From contig ONZQ02000008.1 in assembly GCA_900312665.1 (NCBI GenBank), forward strand, positions 558,001-622,000: a stretch of DNA of 64,000 nt, read 5' to 3'. Numbering within the stretch: the first letter of the stretch is position 1; every line of letters starts with the position of its first letter. The translations under genes were made by a program, and so were the position numbers. This stretch comes from Cephalotrichum gorgonifer. Taxonomy: Eukaryota; Ascomycota; Sordariomycetes; Microascales; Microascaceae. Shown here one piece after another: positions 55,601 to 64,000 of this stretch. Under the pieces are notes generated by a model. That model ran no database searches. It was not told the DNA's origin and saw only the letters and a list, made by a program, of their open reading frames with translations.

Positions 55601-56812
55601 TTGCAAGAGGCTTGCCCCGCCGCTCCGTTTAACCGTTCCAGTACTCGTATACCCCCCACGTCTCCGCAACCAATACGCAACTTTCCATTTCAAAGGGCAA
55701 ACCCAAATTACGAAGTTTTAGTCCAAGAGGCGTAGGGAAGGCTCGGCCTCCAGCACCACTCGGGTGTTTCCGCCCTGTTTTTTTTTTCTTCTCTGCGAGT
55801 GCATACATTCACTGAGCCGGTGACAAGCGTAACTCCGCGGCGCGTGACCTGATCCCACGTCGTCCTTGACACTCATTGCCTTTCTTCATTTGCGGTGAGG
55901 GGGGGGACGGAGGGCACCGAAATCGGAATTGGGGGCGAAACCCCCTGCTTGGCATCGAACTTATACCCCCCCGGTATGTACGAGTAGCCCAAATGATCCC
56001 CAAAGCAGCCAGGAAACGATGCACCACCTTGTGAAGTGCGGGGCGGTTGGACGTTTCATTGCCTGTTTGCTTGCCTCGGACCGCGTATCTGGGTGTGGGT
56101 ACAAACTATTACCCCCGCATTAGCGCTACTGTCCTTACGAGAAGAGGGCGTGGGTGGGCTGGCTGACCTTCGCCGCCCATCCCGAATAATCCCGAACACT
56201 GCAGATTCCAGATAGGCGGCTCTTAATAAAATGGCAGGGGGGGGAACGGGGAACGGACGAGCGTGTAAAATATTACTGGAAAGAATTGGATAACTCTAAC
56301 TCAGGCGATGACAAAGTGGCCTAAACTCGGGATAAAAGTTTAATTCCGATGAACGGACAAAATGCCATCAATGTGAGTCGAGAATGCTGGCGCAACGTTG
56401 CGGTGTTCCTTCCATTCCATTATAGTTTCTCAAAGCTCCCCTCACCACCATCAGAACCTGTCGCTGTCTGGTTTTGGATTTCGAAGAGCCTCTTTCGTTA
56501 GTCCCGGTCTGCCACGATGGTTTGGACCACTCATAACTCATACGAGTCAACAGTTCGATGTTAGCCAAGTTTACGCCCGAGGTTTAAGCGATCACACGAC
56601 TTGTACGGAGTAACTTGTATTATTATTGTTAGGTAGTTACCCAATTGGGTCATTTCAATGTTTTAGCGATCAACCTCAAAGCAATCATCGTGGGGTTCTT
56701 CATGTTCGCGACCGTGGATGCCGTGCCACATACGAACCGCTGCGCTCGCCGTTGAGTGGAACACGCTCGATCAGCTCACCAAGCCAGATATCTCACAACC
56801 AAACCGCCCAAA
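52625..56812. other. 4.2 kb gene-poor stretch between GLT1 and APC15
   Basis: Holds the GLT1 promoter, then mixed-composition DNA with short open frames on both strands and no recognisable domains. An A14 run (55506-55519) and a short CGCTTCCT repeat (55534-55559) are present. Confidence 0.45.
55534..55559. repeat. CGCTTCCT octamer repeat (3 units)
   Basis: Three tandem CGCTTCCT units plus CG, close to an A14 run, in the gene-poor stretch upstream of APC15. Confidence 0.75.
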
Positions 56813-57968
56813 ATGATGTCCCTACTCCCAGACCTAACGCCTCGAGATGTGAGAACAAAATATATCCCCCATCCCCGCCCTCCTCCCTTCCTTGTACACT
56901 ATGTGCTGATAGACGCGCGTCGTCGCCATATAGCCCCACTCACTATGGTACACGTCCCCGCGACACCCGAGCCCCCAGCCTCCCCCTAGCCAGGACCACA
57001 GCCACCAGAACCCCTCCTCCCAGGACCCGAACGGCCGCCGCCCCGCCCCGCCGCACCTCTCGGAGCGGTCGCAGCTCGCGCGCCTCCGCGCCGACGAGCA
57101 GTACGCCGAGATCCGGCGGCTCACGGCGCAGGACTTCGGCAGCCGGTGGCTGAAGCCCGTGGGGGTGGTGAAGACGCTGCACCAGATGAGGGAGGAGAAG
57201 CGCGAGCAGGAGGAGCACCAGGAGGCGCTGAGGCGGGAGGCGCTGGCGCAGGAGCTGGCGGAGGCGGAGGCGGCGGGGCAGGGGGCCGAGTTCCTGGCGG
57301 AGGAGGATGGTGTGGAGGATGTCATGCTCGACGGGGCCCAGGACCTGGACGATGACATTCCGGAGGGGGCCGACATGAGCATGGGCTTCGGCAGTTCGGA
57401 TGACGACGACGATGACGACGATGAGGATGAGGATGAAGACGGAGAGGGCGAGGAAGGGGGTGGGAGGGACGACCTCGTCACGGCGGGGATGAGGAGGACG
57501 GGCGACGCGTTCCGCGAGGCGCTGGCCAGGGGCCACGCCGACCCCGCCGAGATGTACGGCGGCGACGAGGACCTCGACGAGGAGGGGCAGGGACACATGC
57601 TCGACGAGGAGGACTTCATACAGGCCGAGAGCCCCGCGATGCTGGGCGAGGGCGAGGACGACCTGGACATGGACGCGAACCTCGACGACGAGATACCCGA
57701 GGCCGAGCTCAGCGGCTACGAGCACACCGACTCAGACGCCGAACTGTCCAGCAGCGAGGAGGAGGAGGAGGAAGAGGAGGAGGACTACTCGGGGTTGGGC
57801 ATGGGCCGGCGCGTGTCCGCCCTGGCGCCGCCGCGGAGCCCGACACTGAGATCCCGCGCGCGCCTCGACGAGCCGAGGCTGAGCATGGACCTAAGTAGCA
57901 TCCTCTCGCAGGACGAGAGCGGCTTCATGGAGAGCAGTCCGGCGATGCGAGCGCCGCGGCGCCAGTGA
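56813..57968 (+). CDS. Anaphase-promoting complex subunit APC15-like (MND2-type)
   Basis: Two exons, 56813-56848 (36 bases, MMSLLPDLTPRD) and 56934-57968. The 85-base intron runs GTGAGA...TATAG. 356 residues. The junction restores LPDLTPRDPHSLWYTSPR, the conserved APC15 start motif. Next come SQLARLRADEQYAEIRRLTAQDFGSRWLKP and a Glu-rich helix, and then a long acidic tail (Asp/Glu runs at ~160-190 and ~270-290). APC15 is a small APC/C subunit that controls mitotic checkpoint complex turnover; the yeast counterpart MND2 restrains Ama1. Longer than vertebrate APC15 because of the disordered acidic tail, which fungal relatives share. Confidence 0.82.
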
Positions 57969-58663
57969 AGAATAGGGAGGGGGCACTGAGACTCGGGGGG
58001 AAGGAGGATTGGGTCGCCCCGAATGCGACCTTGGATTGCTGAGACATTTGGGAAGGAGTTAAGGCAGTCGGACTGGTTATAATACCTCACAGGGGGCAAC
58101 GGCAAGGAGTTTATTATCGATTCATAGTTAAGCATCGGTTTTATATTGGCGTCATAGCGGTTTTTCGGGGGAATCGGTAAAAGGGTTCTTATTAAAAGGA
58201 GTATGCAAATATAGTGTAAAATCATGAATGAAGCTTGAAGAATCCTCCCGAGGGAATAAAAAAAGGATGCTGAGGGACCCATCCCGTCGGTTTCTTTCCC
58301 GCGGCACACCCCCCTATAAACGCCTTGCCTGGATGCTGTGTGGGTCGTCGTGTATATGTTGGACGCGTGATAAGAAGTGCGAAAGTATGACTGCTAGACG
58401 AGGAGAGAAAACGGAAAACGGAAGGCCTCCCCTTATCTTCTTCCCGCCCCTTTCTGGACGTCGGATCGCGGTCGCATAACCATATTCGTGTCGTATCTGT
58501 GTCTCCGTCCTGGTCCCCGTTACTCCGTCCAGCGATGTCGGCCGTCATGGCGATGAAAAAAAAAAGGGGGCCAAAAGGGGGCCCGGGAAGCTTTGCTGCA
58601 CTACGGCTCGGCTCGGCTCGGCTCGAGCTCTCGGGCTCGGGGCGTCTTATCGTTTCTGTCGCT
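57969..58663. other. Intergenic 3' flanks of APC15 and bet1
   Basis: Convergent. A GGCTC repeat (four units, 58606-58625) lies close to the bet1 stop. No gene supported. Confidence 0.5.
58606..58625. repeat. GGCTC pentamer repeat (4 units)
   Basis: Four tandem GGCTC units in the 3' flank of bet1, about 40 bases beyond its stop codon. Confidence 0.75.
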
Positions 58664-59664
58664 TCAGAATAGCCAGACGTACATGAAGATGAAGATCACG
58701 GCGGCGAAGAAGGCGAGCCACGCCTTCCAGCCGACCCCCGTCCGTTGCGCCATGACGAGCATACGGTTCATGGTGCCCCTCAGTCGGACGCGCGTGTTGT
58801 CGAAGCCCTCGTTCATCTTCTCCGCTAGCGCAGAGGACTCGCGGATCTCGTCGCCAATAGCCATCGTCATCTGGTCCGAAGAATGTTAGCCAGCCGGAAG
58901 GAGAAGTCCCACGGCCCCGTTGGGTGGAAGGTACCCCGACGAGAAAACTTACGTCCTTCAAGGTCCTGACCTTGCCTAATATCCCTTCCACCTGGTGGTC
59001 ATTCTGGCTTTCGAGTTCGTCCAGTACCGCGTTGCTATATTGGCCCCTATCAAAGTCAGCACCAACCCCCCTCTGCCGAATGCGCTCGTCCCCTTCCCCC
59101 GAACCATCTGTCCCGTGACGAGACATCTCCAGGGAAGGGCGTAGTCCGTCTTACTTCTTATTTGGCGTCGCCGGTCTGTATGTCGCAGCACCACCCGGCA
59201 CCCCTAGGCTACCATTCGCCCCCGGCGTCGAAACGCCACTCCCTGGGTACCCGTACCCGCCATAACGGTTCGGACTCGCGCTGACCGGCCGTCTCGATGC
59301 TTCGCCGCCGTCGTAGCCCGCGAAAAGGGCGCTCCGGGGGTCCCGCTGATGGGGATTTGCTGCGAATCTGTTGGCGAGGAAGAGAGGTCTTGCGTTAGCC
59401 TTTGCCTTTTGCTGCTGTCGTTGGATTTGTCTCGCTGTCGTGGGCTGCGCGCCCCTATTCGGGGTGGCCCAAGTCAAGGGCGAGTCGTTCTCGGCTATAA
59501 AGTCCCATGTAGATGGTGATTCCACGCGTTGTCGGGCTGCTGGTCTTGCGAAGCTGGGACTCGGAAGTTGCTTGTGGCGAAGGATGTGTCGGGCTCGGAA
59601 TATGCCGTCCGTGTCTGATGTGCGCGAGGGTGGAGGACGGGGGCGGATCTCACCTTGACGACAT
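58664..59664 (-). CDS. bet1: ER-Golgi v-SNARE BET1
   Basis: Four exons on the minus strand: 59664-59654 (11 bases, ATGTCGTCAAG), 59367-59155, 59046-58953 and 58870-58664. All phases kept; 174 residues. BET1 is the Qc-type SNARE that pairs with Bos1, Sec22 and Sed5 to fuse ER-derived COPII vesicles with the Golgi. The N-terminal ~85 residues are Ser/Gly/Pro-rich after MSSRFAANPHQRDPRSALFAGYD. The SNARE motif runs from YSNAVLDELESQNDHQVEGI through TLKDMTMAIGDEIRESSALAEKMNEGFD, ending with the zero-layer helix. A single C-terminal membrane anchor follows (AWLAFFAAVIFIFMYVWLF). The first intron, about 286 bases with GCTAAC branch, is long and precedes the bulk of the gene. Confidence 0.9.
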
Positions 59665-60654
59665 TATGTCTGTGTATGCGTTCCTCACCAAAACATGAAG
59701 AGCCTTGGTGTGTAATGCGAAGAGAAAGGGAAAAAAGGGGTTGGCGGAGCGGAATTTCAGGTTCCAAAAGGAGATATCGAAAATTCAAGATGGTCAAGCC
59801 AGGGTGTTATTTTAGCGCGGCAAGGGTGGGAGGTCGAAGCCAAATGGGCAGGAACAGGTACGAGCATGGGAGGCGAAATGTGGTTTCCTCCCACTGAGAT
59901 TATAGGGGCCTGTGACTTTTACGGAGGCCAGAGGCAAGTACCCTATGTCCCAGACAAAGCTTGCAAGTACCGAGCCGCCACCTCAAAACCTGAGGAGCCG
60001 CTTAACTGTAACCTATTGTCCATCGAGTAGCGTGCTCGTGTTAATCGGACAACTCAATCGTGTTCAAGTAGATGATGCTCAAGGACGACCAAAACACAGT
60101 CTCACCCACTCTTATATCCTCAACCTTTACATACTTGTGTGTACGGGGTATTAAGTAGTGTGCACCTTTCCCAAGATCTCGATAATTACGCAGAACCCTG
60201 GATATGTCGGAGAAGGCTAGGAAATAACCACAGCGCTGACAAGGATCCTAATGAAGGAGGGCTTCGTGCTTTAGCTGTTTCAACCTAGGCCGTGAATGGT
60301 CACTCCAGCCCTTTGATAAATTGGTTTTCTCCCGAGGCGACTTGTAGCTCTCGGTCCTGCCCACCGTGAACTTGCCGCCAGACGGCCACCTCTACCTCTC
60401 ACACTGCTCCTGGAAACTCGGGGACGACACCCGTCAACAATATACAATTGCATTTCATGAACCTCATTCGTTTTTCTTTACGCGTAACACCGTACCGACA
60501 ACCTCACCACGTTAGATCCTCTGTACCTGTCGTCCACAATGCATCAAAACCAATGGTCCCTCCCGCCTATCCACACTGCACCGAAACAAAGAGTTCCTCC
60601 CACTCCCGAGCGAGGCCTAGGCAGGCAAGAGCTCGAAACTCTGGGGCAATTCGT
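59665..60654. other. Intergenic between bet1 and chz1
   Basis: Same-strand neighbours (both minus). Holds the bet1 promoter and the 3' flank of chz1. No gene supported. Confidence 0.5.
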
Positions 60655-61194
60655 TTAGTCCTGCATCTTGACGTCCTCATCCGGGGCCTCGAAGTCCTCA
60701 TCGTCGTCCTCATCCTCGTCGGCCGGGGCGGGGTTCTCGGCCGCCGCCTTGGCGAAGTCAATGACACGCCCGCGGGTCCGGCGGCCGCCACTGATGATGT
60801 TGTTCGTGTCGATCGCGTCAAGACCGTCCTCGTCCTCTTCCTCGGCTGTTTTCCCCTCGTGTTAGAAACGTAATCAAACCCTTTTTACTTCTCACTTAGA
60901 TGCAGAACACGCGCTTGTACTTACCAGCCTCGGCAACCTGTAATTTGTCTCAGTCAGCTATGAATTCTGTTTGCCGGGGAGGGGGGCGTGTCGCGCGTTA
61001 GAAAAGTCATTAGTGGGAGGGAAACATACCTCCTCATCCTCATCCTCATCCTCATCGTCGTCGTCGTCGTCCTCATCCATGGCGGTATCCATGGGCTGCT
61101 CCCCGGCGGTGGCCTTGCCCTTTCCCTTGAAATCCTGAGCCTCCGAGCCGGCGTTGGCGGGGTCCTGGGGGAGGGTGGATCCGTTCTCAGTCAT
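60655..61194 (-). CDS. chz1: Histone H2A.Z-H2B chaperone CHZ1
   Basis: Three exons on the minus strand: 61194-61030, 60937-60925 (13 bases) and 60845-60655. All phases kept; 122 residues. CHZ1 binds the H2A.Z-H2B dimer and delivers it for SWR1-dependent exchange into chromatin. Acidic runs flank the CHZ core: after KGKGKA a run of Asp/Glu, then VAEAEEEDEDGLDAIDTNNIISGGRRTRGRVIDFAKAA in which the IDTNNIISGGRRTRGRVIDFAK segment is the diagnostic CHZ motif, then an acidic tail DEDFEAPDEDVKMQD. The 13-base middle exon adds VAEA and a split Ala codon; both flanking donors/acceptors are standard. Divergent from emc10. Confidence 0.88.
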
Positions 61195-61765
61195 ATTTGC
61201 GGTAGTGTGAGGGGTTCGTTAAGATTTGGAAAATGATTTGCTCTCAAGTTTATGAAAATGGGTATGTAGTGATAGGAGCTAGAAGGTTATGAAATGGGGA
61301 CGAGAAAAAAAGGAGTGGGGAAAGAAGGCGTTGACGTTTGCTCGGTCTGGTGCTTCGTGTTATGGTGGGAAGGTGCGAGGGGGGGGTGGAGAGGCGGTCG
61401 CAGCAGGCAGGGAAGCGTCTTTTAGTGCACCCACCTTCGGAGAGGCCAAAAGTCTAAAATCATAAAATCAGTGATTTCGTGCATCCCCCTCCAGAGGTGT
61501 CCCCATGGGCAACCGAGCTAGTCCATTCCTGTGCTGGAAGCACATGGGCTTCCATATTACCCGATAAATATCCGTTACCGCTCTACCTATGCCACGGCCA
61601 ATCGCGGAAGTACCAACGTACCTCACCAGCTCAGAATCGCAATATAGAACAGCTCTTGTTGCAGCGAAGCACTCATTCAGTCCATACGCACCTTGGTAGA
61701 CTCAATCGATCGAAGATACGAGACCAAAGTTCGCGACAGAAAAGCCCTGCCGAGCAGCCGTCGCC
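61195..61765. promoter_or_regulatory. Divergent region of chz1 and emc10
   Basis: 571 bases between two start codons, presumably both promoters. No TATA box or gene seen. Confidence 0.45.
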
Positions 61766-62433
61766 ATGAGGGTCACCGCCATCTTCGCCGCCCTCCTCCC
61801 TGCGGCTCTCGTAGCGGCCGACCTCGCGCAGGTTTACATTCAGCCCATCACCCCCGCCGACAGCCCAAGCATTCCCTCCCTCCTCGCGGAAGTCCGATAT
61901 AACCCGCTAGACGCCTCCAACTCCGACCTAATAAGCTACGAGCCCCCCGAGCTCCCCTCAGACGCGCAGCTCGTCCGCGTTGGGCTGTACGACGCCTCGG
62001 TCTCGACCTGGAGCTCCTCGTCCGTCGCATCCGTCGAAAACTTCAGCAGAGGGTACGCGCCCACGATCCTCCTAACAGTAGATCATAAGGGGAGGGCCGT
62101 AAGCGCGAGCGTGAAGGGCGTCGTCATCGATGCGGGGCAGACTAGGGACTTTGGGCCGAGCGTCGTGGTGAGCGTCAGTGGAAAGGGGCCACAGCCGGAA
62201 CTCAACAAGCCCGTTGTGCTTTCACCGGAAGGGAAGAAGGTCGAGGCGGAGGAGGAGAAGACTTTGCTCCAGAAGTAAGCCCCCCCTTTACCCGCCCCCC
62301 CTTCTTTTACCCCCACCTTTGGTGCTTGCTGTAGGGACTCGTGGCTTGCCATTTGCTGACCTTTGGTTTTAGGTATTGGTGGGTAGCTCTTGCCCTGGTG
62401 ATTTTGATGGCTTCCGGTGGTGGGGATAAATAG
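61766..62433 (+). CDS. emc10: ER membrane protein complex subunit EMC10
   Basis: Two exons, 61766-62274 and 62373-62433, phase kept, 189 residues. EMC inserts membrane proteins into the ER; EMC10 is the lumenal/membrane subunit. Signal peptide MRVTAIFAALLPAALVAADL, then a lumenal domain with two beta-rich halves (VYIQPITPADSPSIPSLLAEV, LVRVGLYDASVSTWSSSS, RGYAPTILLTVDHKGRAVSASVKGV). The C-terminal segment after the splice reads KYWWVALALVILMASGGGDK, the membrane anchor and GGGDK end typical of fungal EMC10. The splice falls inside that Lys codon. Confidence 0.85.
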
Positions 62434-63037
62434 ATGTAATAGATTCGCGTGTCTTTGAGTTACAAGCGGATGTAATGTGACAAACCCAGGGGAGGTTTTC
62501 CTATTCCCATGTGGCGGGTTTAAACACGAAAGGATCCGGATAAGAGCCAGGAGACATGTACAACATGTACACACTCACGTCTACTCCGGCCCTCCAAGTA
62601 TTTCCACCCGTCCCGAATGATAGCGTATATATGATAGTGACCACTCATAAGTTATGATAAGAATACTATTAAAATTTCATGTACTAACCCCGCTGGTTTC
62701 ATACCCAAGTAATACACGCCCGGTAATATCATCCAGCCTCGGGGATATATATACCTTTTGAATTCAGTTCCCCCGTCATCATGCCTCTATGCTCGCTACA
62801 CCTTTCCTGAGAACCAACATCTCCTATGCATTTCCGTCCGTCGCAGTAACTCCTGAAATCCTAACGCCATGCACGATCCCTGACCGGCATTATGAAACAA
62901 GACGTAATATATACTGACAACCGCCCAATGATGTGTGAGGAGGGTCGAAAACTCCCCGTTCTATGCGTATTCTTAGAGTGGGGAATGGTGGAAAATCAAA
63001 AATGACAGCCATCTGGAGTGACTTTGGCCATCATACC
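62434..63037. other. Intergenic 3' flanks of emc10 and PHO80-like gene
   Basis: Convergent. Mildly AT-rich, with no gene or RNA signature supported. Confidence 0.5.
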
Positions 63038-64000
63038 TCAGCTGGTGCCATTCTTTGGGATATGCGCAGATCCAAGCCGCGGCGAACCGTCGTCCTGTGA
63101 GAGATCCGATCCCACCATCTTGTCCTCCTCATCTGAGGAGCTCTGCGGTGATTGCTCCAGGATATAACCCGGGCAGCGCTCTACCAAACCCCGATAGTAC
63201 GCCACGAGCACATCGGGGTTTGGGACGATCCTCCAGTCCACGCGGTAGAGGAACTCAAGCTCGAGAAGTTTCAACTCAGCAAGACGTACGCCGCCGACCT
63301 TAGCATAGGTGGCGTTGTTCCAGAATGAGTCGGACAGACCCTTCGCCGCGACGGTGGCGGCGGTGATGAGGAAGCGGTGGACGGTGAGTGTATTTATCGT
63401 GAATTCCGGGTACAGGGCGCAGAGCCGGTCGATGTAATACACCATCGATAATAGGAGAGGGGGTGATAACGTCGCGTGTCGGGCTAACCTGTTGAGATAG
63501 TCCAAGACAGATATTGCAGGCGGCGTCCTGTAAATCAGACCATTAGCGCCACCCGGCCATGAAACCCGGAAATGGGATGGTGAGGAAGGGTGGGGGAACG
63601 GCTGCTACGCACCTAGAGTGAAACCTAGTCAAGTTGCCGGAACTGAAGGCTAGGGCGTCGTTGGTTTCTATCAGCTCGGAGAGCATATGGGCTATGAGGA
63701 CCACCATGTCCCCGATATTGCAGGTCTCGTACGCAATCGGCAGGATCTTGGGGGTGGCGGGTAGAGGCTTGGGTCGCTGGGCCGGGCGGCTCGGCTCTTC
63801 CGAAGCCGCATGGCTGGTGACCCCATCGTTGGAGGGCGCGCTCAGGGGTGCCCGCTCTCCGGCAGAGTCGGCGCTTCGTTTCGCGGAGTTGGGCTTGGTT
63901 TTTACCGGTGATTGGGATTGTCGCGGCCCTTCTTGTGCCGTCGGCGGGTTTGTGGACTTGGGAGGGGGAGATGTTTGTAGAGGTTGGGCTGGGGCGACTA
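63038..64000 (-). CDS. PHO80-like (PREG-type) cyclin, partial 3' part
   Basis: Exons seen on the minus strand: 64000-63613 (continues outside the window) and 63527-63038, with an 85-base intron (GTGCGT...TTACAG). The cyclin fold is clear: ILPIAYETCNIGDMVVLIAHMLSELIETNDAL, then across the splice TPPAISVLDYLNRLARHATLSPPLLLSMVYYIDRLCALYP, HRFLITAATVAAKGLSDSFWNNATYAKVGGV and LKLLELEFLYRVDWRIVPNPDVLVAYY. This is the PREG/PHO80 type that partners the PHO85/PGOV kinase in phosphate signalling. The visible N-terminal part is Pro/Ser-rich. The C-terminal tail ends SAHIPKNGTS. The 5' end, start codon and promoter are not in the window. Confidence 0.88.

Noticed and set aside
1..64000. CRISPR arrays, insertion sequences, integrated virus or transposon
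   Set aside because: No regular repeat-spacer pattern, terminal inverted repeats, transposase or reverse-transcriptase motifs were seen in any frame.

Overview
The window reads as gene-dense nuclear DNA of a filamentous ascomycete (Pezizomycotina, probably Sordariomycetes). Coding regions are GC-rich. Introns are short, with GT-AG ends and CTAAC-type branch points. Several proteins have their closest recognisable relatives in that group: YAG7-like, the PREG/PHO80-type cyclin, LTE1, and a RasGEF-containing neighbourhood of housekeeping genes. There are no phage, plasmid, CRISPR or recognisable transposon features, so this looks like ordinary chromosome. I reconstructed exon structures by joining reading frames at splice signals and checking that codon phase is kept.

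Layout. 1-9.4 kb: 3' part of a YAG7-like RNA-associated protein, a HUB1-type ubiquitin-like protein with a long Arg/Ser/Asp-rich extension, an O6-alkylguanine-DNA alkyltransferase, the DEAD-box rRNA helicase SPB4 and a DGK1-type CTP-dependent lipid kinase. 9.4-16 kb: a 6.6 kb stretch without a convincing gene, rich in simple repeats. 16-25.5 kb: a KxDL (KXD1) protein, a small conserved fungal protein whose frame is broken, and the 1791-residue RasGEF LTE1. 25.5-29.7 kb: another gene-poor stretch with one possible RNA polymerase III unit. 29.7-45 kb: SEC18/NSF, a CIR_N/LENG1-like protein, a lipocalin-like protein, exosome subunit RRP42, a RIX7-like double AAA ATPase, cytochrome c, a mitochondrial membrane protein, ESCRT-III VPS20 and a fructosamine kinase. 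45.9-52.6 kb: NADH/NADPH glutamate synthase (GOGAT). 52.6-56.8 kb: gene-poor. 56.8-64 kb: APC/C subunit APC15, v-SNARE BET1, histone chaperone CHZ1, ER membrane complex subunit EMC10 and the 3' part of a PHO80-like cyclin.

Functional themes are housekeeping: RNA processing and ribosome assembly (HUB1, SPB4, RRP42, RIX7-like, LENG1-like), membrane traffic (SEC18, BET1, VPS20, KXD1, EMC10), cell cycle (LTE1, APC15) and metabolism (GLT1, FN3K, DGK1, cytochrome c). Several neighbours are divergent and could share promoters: SPB4/DGK1, SEC18/LENG1-like, RRP42/RIX7-like, cytochrome c/mitochondrial protein and CHZ1/EMC10.

The most unusual points are the HUB1 extension, a RIX7-like protein whose first ATPase cassette has lost its Walker B and arginine-finger signatures, a SEC18 whose second cassette has Gln for the Walker A Lys, a frame break in a small conserved gene, a 47-50 bp tandem array just after the RIX7-like stop codon, and a candidate pol III transcription unit.
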